A stretch of 64,000 nucleotides of DNA from Nematostella vectensis (taxonomy: Eukaryota; Cnidaria; Anthozoa; Actiniaria; Edwardsiidae), in contig NC_064039.1 of assembly GCF_932526225.1 (NCBI RefSeq), positions 16,856,639-16,920,638 of the forward strand, written 5' to 3'. Position 1 is the stretch's first letter. Each line of letters begins with the position of its first letter. The position numbers and the translations under genes are program-made. Of this stretch, positions 11,001 through 18,856 are shown in pieces. The notes below the pieces were generated by a model. It saw only the letters and a list, made by a program, of their open reading frames with translations, did no database searches and was not told the origin of the DNA.

Positions 11001-13897
11001 CCTCTCACTCAATGGGAGGTGCGTACCCTTAGACCCTCTCACTCAATGGGAGGTGCGTATCCTTAGACCCTCTCACTCAATGGGAGGTGCGTACCCTTAG
11101 ACCCTCTCACTCAATGGGAGGTGCGTACCCTTAGACCCTCTCACTCAATAGGAGGTGCGTACCCTTAGACCCTCTCACTCAATGGGAGGTGCGTATCCTT
11201 AGACCCTCTCACTCAATGGGAGGTGCGATTCCTTAGCTCTTCTCACTCAAGGAGGAGGTGGGCTAGTTGTTCAATTTTCGAGTACATTTTTCAAATTTGC
11301 AGTAGTTTTCACATTTCACGAGTACATAGGTGTTTTTGAGAGATAATGGTTTTATTAGAATTAACGCTTTTAATGAAATGTGAATATCAGTAATCTGGAT
11401 AGTCATGTATTTAAAATAGCTATCTTTTGATATTTGTGGTATTTTAAATCAAAATATAAACAACTGAGCCTGCGTCATCTTAATTCATTTTGAATTATCT
11501 TTCTTCAGGTTTACTGGTTAAGCAATTACTCCTGCTAGCGAGCGACAGTGAAGAGTATAGGCAAGTACTATAACTGTTCCATGTGGTCTTTATAGATCAC
11601 GTCATAACCATCATACGAAGATGGAATGTGTGTCTGGTAACCGTCCTAAAGGTGCCATGTTTTTACTCTTTTCCCAGATGTATGTCTGATAACAGTCGCG
11701 GGATCATATTCTACAGCACTCCACATCAGGGCTCAATAGTGGCCTCATACTCATCACAAGCGAGGTATCTTCTCTTGCCGTCCGTGCAAGTCAAGGAGCT
11801 CACGCAAGGTAATGCCTCAAAGTACGGGCATTTAATCTAGTTAGAGGCAGGTATCTTCACTTGCCGTCCGTGCAAGTCAAGGAGCTCACGCAAGGTAATG
11901 CCTCAAAGTACGGGCATTTAATCTAGTTAGAGGCAGGTATCTTCTCTTGCCGTCCGTGCAAGTCAAGGAGCTCACGCAAGGTAATGCCTCAAAGTACGGG
12001 CATTTAATCTATTTAGAGGCAGGTATCTTCACTTGCCGTCTGTGCAAGTCAAGGAGCTCACGCAAGGTACTGCCTCAAAGTACGGGTATTTAATCTAGTT
12101 AGAGGCAGGTATCTTCTCTTGCCGTCTGTGCAAGTCAAGGAGCTCACGCAAGATACTGCCTCAAAGTACGGGCATTTAATCTATTTAGAGGCAGGTATCT
12201 TCACTTGCCGTCTGTGCAAGTCAAGGAGCTCACGCAAGGTACTGCCTCAAAGTACGGGTATTTAATCTAGTTAGAGGCAGGTATCTTCTCTTGCCGTCCG
12301 TGCAAGTCAAGGAGCTCACGCAAGGTACTGCCTCAAAGTACGGGCATTTAATCTAGTTAGAGGCAGGTATCTTCTCTTGCCGTCCGTGCAAGTCAAGGAG
12401 CTCACGCAAGGTAATGACTCAAAGTACGGGCATTTAATCTAGTTAGATGCAGGTATCTTCTCTTGCCGTCCGTGCAAGTCAAGGAGCTCACGCAAGGTAC
12501 TGCCTCAAAGTACGGGCATTTAATCTAGTTAGAGGCAGGTATCTTCTCTTGCCGTCCGTGCAAGTCAAGGAGCTCACGCAAGGTAATGCCTCAAAGTACG
12601 GGTATTTAATTTAGTTAGAGGCAGGTATCTTCACTTGCCGTCTGTGCAAGTCAAGGAGCTCACGCAAGGTACTGCCTCAAAGTACGGGCATTTAATCTAG
12701 TTAGATGCAGGTATCTTCTCTTGCCGTCCGTGCAAGTCAAGGAGCTCACGCAAGGTACTGCCTCAAAGTACGGGTATTTAATCTAGTTAGAGGCAGGTAT
12801 CTTCACTTGCCGTCTGTGCAAGTCAAGGAGCTCACGCAAGGTACTGCCTCAAAGTACGGGTATTTAATCTAGTTAGAGGCAGGTATCTTCACTTGCCGTC
12901 TGTGCAAGTCAAGGAGATCACGCAAGGTACTGCCTCAAAGTACGGGTATTTAATCTAGTTAGAGGCAGGTATCTTCACTTGCCGTCCGTGCAAGTCAAGG
13001 AGCTCACGCAAGGTACTGCCTCAAAGTACGGGTATTTAATCTAGTTAGAGGCAGGTATCTTCTCTTGCCGTCCGTGCAAGTCAAGGAGCTCATGCGAGGT
13101 AATGCCTCAAAGTACGGGCATTTAATTTAGTCAGGTATCTGATGTTGCCGTCTATTGTGGTTGTTGTCTATTGTTATTTGTTGTCTGATGTTCTTGTTGA
13201 TTATTGTTGTTGTTTTCTACGGTTGTTTTTGTTGTCTTTTGATGTTATTCTGTTTTCGGTAGGGTCGGAGTTCTTATCGTCATTGCACAAGCGGTTTCTT
13301 GAATTTCTTACCACCCACCCCTCCCTGGATTGTGTGAGTTTTGGCGAGACGGTGCCAATGCAGCTTTCTTGGATTTTTAAGTCTGTCCTGGTGTCACGTG
13401 ATTCTGCAGGTAAGATCAGATGTTCAAGAATGTTCAACTTGCATGTTCAAAGTGAATGACACTGGTGAGTGAGACTGGATGAGATTGCTTGCTCAAACAG
13501 CCTTTATAATTTGAAACTTTCATCGACATTGACCTCCGCTTGACCAATCAGCTTGCTTGCTCGGTTTATTTGAGACAAATCTTTTTTTTTCTCTTGTCAA
13601 TGCTTGACCAATTACCTTGTTGTCTCCAATTTGACTTGTTTCTGCCAGATGTAATTTATTTGTCGATATTTAGTGCCACCCTCTATGAAAAGGTTTGTTA
13701 TTATTATTATTTACTCGCACAATGGGATGCCTTAAGTATGGGTGTATTTTTCATCAGACCCTGGTATTGGAGCGTTTCACTCAGTGGACGTCAATCACAT
13801 CGATGTATGCAAGCCAACGGACCGGCATGACGTACGCTACAGAGAGGCTGCGGAACTCATTGGCTCCATCATAAATCCTATTCATACAAGAAAATAG
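1886..13897 (+). CDS. SERAC1: SERAC1 (serine active site-containing protein 1), C-terminal half, 10 exons
   Basis: Exons: 1886-2048, 3718-3755, 5263-5378, 6751-6865, 7423-7523, 8609-8706, 11509-11560, 11678-11808, 13263-13409 and 13758-13897 (stop TAG 13895). All junction phases agree and the sum is 1101 nt, about 366 residues; upstream exons lie off-window. The order matches vertebrate SERAC1 (about 650 aa) throughout: an armadillo-like segment ([20 protein letters not shown]), [22 protein letters not shown], the oxyanion segment [34 protein letters not shown], the nucleophile elbow [29 protein letters not shown] and [15 protein letters not shown]1 is a lipase-like alpha/beta-hydrolase (PGAP1/DUF676-like) at mitochondria-ER contacts, with a role in phosphatidylglycerol remodelling and cholesterol trafficking. 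Nucleophile Ser (THSMGG) and the late His (DVNHID) are kept and I see no break. Introns are loaded with minisatellites. Homology is from family knowledge, not a search. Confidence 0.93.
2010..3390 (+). repeat. 48-bp minisatellite built on the exon A 5' splice site
   Basis: About 27 copies of a 48-bp unit (GTTGATTATATAACACACTC..GAAGATGGTAAGTTTGGT). The prototype lies at the end of exon A, where GATGATATAACACATCCAAG..GACGAGG|GTAAGTTTGGTG gives both the last ~34 exonic bases and the first ~14 intronic bases. Most copies keep a near-consensus donor (G|GTAAGTTT). Because 48 is a multiple of three, the array reads open as a 16-residue repeat ([16 protein letters not shown]) up to the TAA at 2810. 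Some copies carry a variant half-unit with TTTTAAGGAACTCCTAAG, and the 3' end decays. Confidence 0.95.
3718..3755 (+). CDS. SERAC1: SERAC1 38-nt micro-exon
   Basis: Acceptor cattcag is at 3711-3717 and donor GAG|gtaaga is at 3756. It enters in phase 1 and leaves in phase 0, encoding [13 protein letters not shown]. It fills exactly the 12-13 residues that the family alignment requires between ..SLIDEG and [15 protein letters not shown]. Its size and phase were predicted from the neighbours before the site was found. Confidence 0.75.
3787..3802 (+). repeat. G16 homopolymer (G-quadruplex-prone)
   Basis: Sixteen consecutive G, preceded by GAGGGA, lie about 30 bp after the micro-exon donor inside a SERAC1 intron. 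The tract could form a G-quadruplex in the pre-mRNA. Its length may be unreliable in an assembly. Confidence 0.85.
4117..5262 (+). repeat. 64-bp minisatellite built on a 3' splice site
   Basis: About 18 nearly identical copies of a 64-bp unit (ATGTCACGCCAAACAATCC..TTTCGTTGCTTACCATAGAATATT). The last copy ends ..GATGCTTGCCATAG directly at the SERAC1 exon starting at 5263, so each unit carries a copy of a working acceptor with its pyrimidine-containing tract. Copies carrying CTAACGATG instead of CTTTCGTTG occur near 4670 and at the exon-proximal end (5243). Very low divergence points to recent expansion or homogenisation. The overlapping 61-residue open frames here are repeat translations. Confidence 0.96.
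5263..5378 (+). CDS. SERAC1: SERAC1 exon C, between two minisatellites
   Basis: It encodes [17 protein letters not shown] and then [15 protein letters not shown], entering in phase 0 and leaving in phase 2. Its acceptor belongs to the 64-bp array and its donor CACAG|gttt founds the 34-bp array that follows, so both splice sites of this exon are amplified. Confidence 0.88.
5349..6475 (+). repeat. 34-bp minisatellite built on the exon C 5' splice site
   Basis: About 33 copies of a 34-bp unit (CTACTGCACCCTGACACAAG ACACAGgtttatat). The first copy is the last ~29 coding bases of exon C plus its donor. Copies keep ACACAG|gtttat, with a few AAAG and AGAG variants. The unit is not a multiple of three, so using a downstream copy as donor would shift the frame. 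TGA occurs in one frame of each unit. Confidence 0.96.
6751..6865 (+). CDS. SERAC1: SERAC1 exon D (oxyanion-hole segment)
   Basis: Acceptor ttttgtttag ends at 6750. The split codon AG|C is followed by [23 protein letters not shown] and ..SRDCWPK, leaving in phase 0 at donor CTAAG|gtacac (6866). An earlier possible donor at 6824 was rejected because reading through gives the conserved CWPK. Confidence 0.88.
6885..7164. mobile_element. 280-bp MITE with ~75-bp terminal inverted repeats
   Basis: Left end CTGTACCGGCCCGCAAATGA and right end TCATTTGCGGGCCGGTACAG are perfect inverses. The inversion continues, with mismatches, through the CCCAAAAA and GATCCCGTAACAATTTAC segments, giving arms of about 70-80 bp around an AT-rich centre. 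There is no coding capacity. It sits 19 bp after a SERAC1 donor. No clear target-site duplication is visible; flanks are ..TTGAA and AACTG... Confidence 0.82.
7423..7523 (+). CDS. SERAC1: SERAC1 exon E
   Basis: The acceptor is a long pyrimidine tract ending ctctgtag (7422). It encodes [20 protein letters not shown] then [13 protein letters not shown], matching the WLAKDCP..YDTSLSDW block of the family, and leaves in phase 2 at AAC|gtgagt. Confidence 0.88.
8609..8706 (+). CDS. SERAC1: SERAC1 exon F (nucleophile elbow)
   Basis: Acceptor tatcttcag ends at 8608. It encodes ..[17 protein letters not shown] then [10 protein letters not shown], carrying the catalytic Ser, and leaves in phase 1 at GGGAG|gtgcgt. 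The last ~20 coding bases seed the next array. Confidence 0.92.
8688..11255 (+). repeat. 34-bp minisatellite built on the exon F 5' splice site
   Basis: About 75 copies of a 34-bp unit (ACCCTCTCACTCAATGGGAG gtgcgtacccttag). The founder is the end of exon F, ACTCACTCAATGGGAG, which codes for the active-site THSMG, plus its donor gtgcgt. Many copies keep GGGAG|gtgcgt, and each unit also ends in a pyrimidine-rich CCCTTAG that resembles an acceptor. Copies therefore look like AG-20 nt-GT mini-exons. Higher-order blocks recur, for example 10,330-10,620 and 10,690-10,990, which are nearly identical. Confidence 0.97.
11509..11560 (+). CDS. SERAC1: SERAC1 exon G with GC donor
   Basis: Acceptor ttcttcag ends at 11508. 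It encodes [17 protein letters not shown] and ends in phase 2 at TATAG|gcaagt. This is a GC-AG intron: no GT fits the phase, and GCAAGT is the usual context of GC donors. The next intron is 117 bp. Confidence 0.82.
11678..11808 (+). CDS. SERAC1: SERAC1 exon H
   Basis: Acceptor tttcccag ends at 11677. It encodes ..[19 protein letters not shown] then [15 protein letters not shown] and leaves in phase 1 at CGCAAG|gtaatg. The last 46 bases are also the first half of the 86-bp array unit. Confidence 0.9.
11763..13137 (+). repeat. 86-bp minisatellite built on the exon H 5' splice site
   Basis: Sixteen copies of an 86-bp unit start inside exon H. The unit has 46 bp of coding sequence (AGGTATCTTC..CTCACGCAAG) and 40 bp of intron (gtaatgcctcaaagtacggg ... 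tctagttagaggc). The unit junction reads ..gttagaggcag|GTATCTTC, so each copy is a possible 44-nt exon with an acceptor-like AG and a donor. Donor variants are gtaatg, gtactg and gatact. Two alternating subtypes (CTCTTGCCGTCC and CACTTGCCGTCT) suggest block-wise duplication. Confidence 0.96.
13263..13409 (+). CDS. SERAC1: SERAC1 exon I
   Basis: Acceptor gttttcggtag ends at 13262. It encodes ..[18 protein letters not shown] then [14 protein letters not shown] and ..VLVSRDSA, matching the FLEFAK..VLNFVETLP..VVPVESAD block, and leaves in phase 1 at GCAG|gtaaga. Confidence 0.9.
13758..13897 (+). CDS. SERAC1: SERAC1 last coding exon
   Basis: Acceptor tttttcatcag ends at 13757. It encodes ..[19 protein letters not shown] then the tail ..[14 protein letters not shown] and TAG at 13895. 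The His in DVNHID is the expected third catalytic residue. No clear AATAAA follows in the next ~300 bp. Confidence 0.92.
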
Positions 13898-14140
13898 TTC
13901 CGATGTGTGATAAACAGTTAAAAATTTCTAGTTCTTGTGTAAAGGCGTGGCGAGCCTCGAGCGTTTACCAAGAACCATCTGTTTTCTATTATCTGTATTC
14001 TCTTATCTTCATCTTTAATGTGTCCGTTAAATAGAGGTTTTACTAAACTTACCTTAATGAGCTTTTCTGCTGTGAGAACAGCCATCTCTTTGATGGGTAT
14101 CCAGTCACTTCGTCCACAAGCCGTGTCGTCCACAACCATT

Positions 14141-14430
14141 TGTTGTTTAACAAAAAAACACTGCCGACACACATTCAATACAAAGATTTCGCTCTTTTTC
14201 CTTTATTATATCACGAACCCCTACGTAACTAGCACAGAATTAATCCCTGGAATACGCAGATTAAGGATTGTGTAGTTATTTTTGTGCGATATCAGTGATG
14301 CGGCTAAGATTAGCGAAGTTTCTCACGCCGCTTCGAGACCGATGTGTTGTTTAACAAGAAAACACTGCAGACACAAATTCAACACGAAAATTTCGCTCTT
14401 ATTCCTTTATTACATCACGAACCCCTACGA
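14141..14430. repeat. Diverged ~85-bp duplication (14141-14225 and 14345-14430)
   Basis: Two direct copies of TGTTGTTTAACAA..ACACTGC..TTTCGCTC..CCTTTATTA..ACGAACCCCTACG lie 204 bp apart at roughly 85-90% identity. They fall just downstream of SERAC1. No gene is supported between 13,900 and 15,690; the region also holds a G-rich tract at 15,527-15,546. Confidence 0.8.
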
Positions 14431-15689
14431 TTTCCGATTTTCGGGTTGAATTTGTGTGTCCTTGTATGCGGAATCTTGAGCTTATATATAGAGAATTGGA
14501 AAATTTCATGCCATTTTTTTGCTCTGTTCTAAGTAACATTAAGATAGATAATAATTCTACAAATGAAATCTTGTTCTAATAATCTGAACAAGAATAATAT
14601 GATAAACTAAAACAGTCAAACATTTTGAAAACAAGTAAGAGTTTCATTCACCTTTTGAAAAATAGGTTTTCTTTCTTATATTTTATCACCCATTCATGAA
14701 CCATGGATCTCCTGATAATTTAATCTGGGGTTCTCTAGAAGGAGGGTCAATGCTAAGAGAAGGTTAATAAACTTTTAGAATTTTTGCAGTTTCTACTTTT
14801 ACACATTCACTTGGCAAATCCAATACACTACATCCCATACACTATTCCTCTGCTATACAGAGATATATAGAGAAATTCCTGAAAACATGACAGTACCTCC
14901 CTTGTAACTATAGGACTTTCTACTGAATGTCGGAAAATGTGATGAGAGAACTTGCCACCCTTATTCTTGCCAATAATTATACCAAGAAGCAGTGAATGGT
15001 CTTACTCCCATTTGCACAGACAGCATTTATTGAAATAGATGTATGGCTCAAGTTAAATGTATGCTGGCTCCGCTTTTAGGCAGTGCCTAATAAGTACTTT
15101 AATTTATTCTCCATAAACGTCATAAAATTCAATATCTATCGACTGAGCCTTTTTACATTCTCACATAGTTAACGGCGCAAACTCTGGCAACAGCAAATCA
15201 CATTCACCATCTATTGATGTGACAAAGAATCAAAGGCTCCTGGAGCCAACTCATTCATGCATGTGCATTAAATATGTACCACGATCAGAAACTTCTGGCA
15301 GGATACAACTACTGTGCCGTAGTAGGTAGTACTCTCAGAAATATTGGGGACACCGATATTGTGTTACACAACTCTTTATCAAACCTTTTTTTATCAAACT
15401 TTTTGTTTTTATAATAAGTTTCTATTCTTTTACTTTCTTGTCGGCTTTCACCATCCCGTCATGAAGAGTGCTCCAAAAGTTTTATAAATTATTATTATAA
15501 TTAAATTATCTTACGAAAGACTTATTCGGGGGGTGGGGGGGGGGGAGTGCCCCTCCCCATGTTACTCGCGGTCAGTCGCGTATAAATCAATTAAACCATT
15601 TAAATTAAAAGTCCTCTATTCTTTGTACATATTACAATCTGGTTTGAGTTGAATGTTTGGCATAGTATGGACCATCAAAATGTAATGCA

Positions 15690-16395
15690 GTCTCCCTATC
15701 GATCTTGTGTTTGTTTTTTTGCCAAAAATGTTTCTTTGCGCGGTCGTTTCTAATGTTTCTTGAATGTTTTCTTTGGCATTTTTCAAAACATATATAGATA
15801 TACCTACTATCCCTTATTTCATTTATTTTTAAAACTTTTTCTTTAGTTAACTATGAACAATTTTACCGTTCCTCGAGCGCTATCTTGAGCATTTCTTTAA
15901 CGAAAGAATGTGTCCAAAAGAGGGATCTGGTACAAAGTTCAGGGTTTTGTCTACCTAAGCATTTAGTTTAGTTGGCAAACTACATCTATAGAGCAAATAC
16001 TTTTCAGTTACAACATATTTTAAATTGTTAAACGATGATAATTTTCCTTGTAGAAACACAGAAACCCATTTGAGTGCCTATGAGTACCTTTTTAGCCAAT
16101 GAGAAACGTGTTTGTACTAGAGGCCGTGCGCGTCCATGCGTCGTTGATTGGGATCCAAATCTCCCTGTCGATCTTGTGTTTGTTTCTTTGATAAAAGTAG
16201 GATCAGGTACGGAGCTCAGGGTTTTCTCTTCCTAAGCTATTAGCTGAGCTACAAACTACATTTATAGAGCAAATGCTTTCCACTATAACATTTTTGGGTA
16301 TTTTTAGACGGTGATTATCTTCCTTCAAAAAACACAAAAATCCATTGGAGTGTCTCGAATGTTATTTTTAGCCAATCATAACTGTTTGCGTGAAA
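15690..16395 (+). promoter_or_regulatory. Tandemly duplicated upstream region of the 16459 ORF
   Basis: Two diverged direct copies, about 15,690-16,110 and 16,150-16,395, share CGATCTTGTGTTTGTTT, GATC[AT]GGTAC..AG.TCAGGGTTTT, AAACTACAT.TATAGAGCAAA and a CCAAT-type block (TTTTTAGCCAAT[GC]A). The second copy ends about 64 bp before the ATG at 16459. CCAAT boxes and position suggest a duplicated promoter; this is inference. Confidence 0.5.
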
Positions 16396-16458
16396 GGCAG
16401 TCGAATATATAATCTCACGCTGGATGACTGGAAAGCAGTCATTTTAATTATCGCAACG

Positions 16459-16932
16459 ATGTCAACTCGGACAACCGCTGAGAAAAAAAGAAAAGTCCCA
16501 GGTAAAGCCATAATGACACGAACCAGGGACGTCCCTGCACGAAACAAGAAAACGCAAGATATTACGATGACAAGTCGAACGCCCGAAAGACAAGATGAGA
16601 CGATAATAAGTAACGATCAAAAGCAAGGTGCTACTGAATCTGTAATGGAAAGTCAAACCTCTGAGAGACAAGATGGCGACACAATAAGTTATGTCCAAAA
16701 GCAAGGTACTACAAGTGAATCTGCTAGTCGAACGCCCGAGCGACAAGACGTTCAAGAGAAAAGTACTATTAACGTTGATTTGGCAACTCCTCGAACTCCC
16801 GAGAAGCAAGATAGAACGATCAGATACGTCCATGAATTATCCGATATCATCAGAAATAAGGCAGATACGCACGATTACTGTACTTTGAAGCTTCAGACTT
16901 CAGAGGAGAAATTAGAAGACGCCCTTCGTTAG
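16459..16932 (+). CDS. Unrecognised small Arg/Thr/Gln-rich protein (157 aa)
   Basis: Single open frame MSTRTTAEKKRKVPGKAIM.. to TAG at 16930. The start is the first ATG, after a CCAAT-containing duplicated upstream region. It shows a basic KKRKV stretch near the N-terminus, resembling a nuclear localisation signal. Four imperfect repeats of SRTPERQD or its variants SQTSERQD and PRTPEKQD are spaced about 30-35 residues apart, and a charged tail ends ..TSEEKLEDALR. The composition suggests a disordered nuclear protein. It lies upstream, on the same strand, of the broken OB-fold gene at 18.1 kb and could be its N-terminal part, separated by transposon insertions. No family is recognised. Confidence 0.45.
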   Translation: MSTRTTAEKKRKVPGKAIMTRTRDVPARNKKTQDITMTSRTPERQDETIISNDQKQGATESVMESQTSERQDGDTISYVQKQGTTSESASRTPERQDVQEKSTINVDLATPRTPEKQDRTIRYVHELSDIIRNKADTHDYCTLKLQTSEEKLEDALR

Positions 16933-17044
16933 TCGCCCGGAAAAAGGAAACTGTTAGCAAGTAACGAGAAAAGTTAAACTCACGAAGTTGGCCTTTAGGA
17001 ACGACAAAAAGATTATAATCAACGACAGGACTCATGTGACGTTA

Positions 17045-17110
17045 GCCTGAGTATCTGGCAATTTTATTTTTCAAAAGTTGGAGAGGAAAAATAAAAGTAC
17101 GCCTGACACA
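17045..17110 (+). mobile_element. Left end of a MITE related to the 17747 element
   Basis: TA|GCCTGAGTATCTGGC followed by an AATTTTATTTTTC stretch resembles the left end at 17747 (ACCTGAGTATCAGGC, then AATTTTCCCG). No matching right end is visible nearby, so it is either a solo fragment or the outer end of a nested pair. Confidence 0.45.
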
Positions 17111-17746
17111 AATACTAGACGCGACGCCTGCCGCCCCTTTTCAGGCCACTGTCGGCTGTCAATTTTCCAAAGACTCGCGTGGTGGCAAAATCAAAAACCC
17201 AAATCAAATTATAAACAGCATTTATGTAAATCAAAACTACATTGGTGTTATATGCAAGGGTAATGATTTTAGTAACGACGAACCCCGGTTAGAGTAACTT
17301 TATGCTAAATGATTTGAAACGCAAAGATAGTTGACGGCTCAGGAGATTTACGATTTAAGTATATAGCTGCAGATCCACACATCACTAAATTACTACAGGA
17401 TTTTCACATCACCAATTTCCTACAGGCTTTTTCGTCTAAATAGACAAACCTCTGCTTCAACACAAATTCCATTATTTGATAAGCTCACTCGATCAACAAC
17501 TCGCGGGAAGTACCGCAAACAATCCCAAGCATTCTTCGTGCTCTCACAGACAAATTTCTTGAATATTCGGCGCCTGGTCTGTCTAAAAATTTGATAACTA
17601 CTACTAAAGATGTCCGTAGTATTAAGCAGCTTCTATGACATCAATATTTCCAGCGCTTTTGGTATATAATGTTCGCTTCAAAAATTGATACCAATGAGAA
17701 ATAAACACACGCAATGACCGGCCTTGGCAAAACATTTGAACATCTA

Positions 17747-18085
17747 ACCTGAGTATCAGGCGCAATTTTCCCGAAGAAAATGAAGACAGGAAAATATATA
17801 TTTTTTAAATGTTAAAAAAACGATTTCTCTGATTCTGCTAACACCAGGTCAAAAGCACTTTTGGAGTCCGCCATTACTCTGAGAACGAGCAGTCGACGGG
17901 CTAGGGTACTATATATAGCTGAACAAATCAGCGCGTCCCATTCGAGTACCCTTTGTTTTTTTGACCAATCAGGAGCAATGCCGGAATCCGGCATGAGAAC
18001 ATGCGATTCGAACAGTACTTGTATCAAGCCCTTGTCTTGTTTCTCGCCGGCGCGATAGAAGCATAGGAGGGCCTGATACTCAGGT
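17747..18085. mobile_element. 339-bp MITE with TA target duplication
   Basis: Termini ACCTGAGTATCAGGC and GCCTGATACTCAGGT are perfect inverses flanked by TA on both sides (17745-17746, 18086-18087). This is typical of Tc1/mariner-type insertion. The interior is non-coding. It lies directly against the remnant of an OB-fold gene. Confidence 0.75.
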
Positions 18086-18092
18086 TAATTTG

Positions 18093-18856
18093 ACGTCCCC
18101 CGAGGTAACTGAGTACAACTTTCAATATAAGGACTTCCAGCTGAAGGAAGAAGACCTCTCCACAATCGGAAATATTGTAGAAAAGGCAGAAGAGTATGAT
18201 AAAGTCCACGTTAAGGAAAAGTGTTCGAAGTGAAGCCAAGCCATTGCAAAACAAGAACTATGAATTGTCCTCAGGGCTATTGTCAGACGGAGTAGACACA
18301 ATCCCTATTGATATATGGCAACCACATTGTTCGATTCTTGAAAACAAGTGTGCGTACGAATTTACAAATTTGGTAGTACGAGTGTGGAATGGGAAAGAAG
18401 AAAGTCTCACTGGGAAGACAAAGCAAAGTCAAGTCCTTAGATGATCCACGTATTATGGGTGTGGTGGAGGACCATGTGGTCGGACCTGCTGCTGATGATG
18501 AGATAGCTATTGTGGACATCGATAGCGTTTTATCTGTAAAGAAACTGGACGTTTACTTTGTATGCATAAACTGCAAGAGAAAGCTTGAGCAAGTTGGACA
18601 ATACCAAATAGTGCACTGTCATAAATGTGGACATGTTATGAAGCTGAATAGATGATGTTCAAAGAGTGTCATTATCTCTTTTGTTGTGGACGGGGGAATA
18701 ACACTTACCGCTTTTAAGGAAAGTTTGCAGACCATTTTATCAGCAGAACAAATGGAAAAGGAGACATTTGAGTATAGCTTTCTTATGTTGACAGGTTATA
18801 ATGTCTGTTATAACAAAAGGTCACATATTGTAACCGAGTTTATGGCTCAATCATAA
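18093..18856 (+). pseudogene. RPA-like OB-fold / zinc-ribbon protein, broken
   Basis: Three pieces read in order. Piece 1 (18,093-18,235) is VTEYNFQYKDFQLKEEDLST with following residues. Piece 2 (to about 18,425) is ..LSSGLLSDGVDTIPIDIWQP with ..YEFTNLVVRVWNGK. Piece 3 (about 18,400-18,655) is ..DDPRIMGVVEDHVVG with a Cys4 ribbon, C-I-N-C..HCHKCGH. An in-frame TGA at 18653 is followed by about 66 more open codons to TAA at 18854. At least two frameshifts and one stop are needed to join it. Beta-rich segments plus a terminal CxxC..CxxC ribbon resemble single-strand DNA-binding RPA-type proteins, some of which are carried by Helitrons. It converges on the Helentron at 19.9-28.2 kb. Family assignment is inference. 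Confidence 0.55.

Noticed and set aside
13201-13437. Minus-strand frame over SERAC1 exon I
   Set aside because: Antisense shadow of a well-supported exon.
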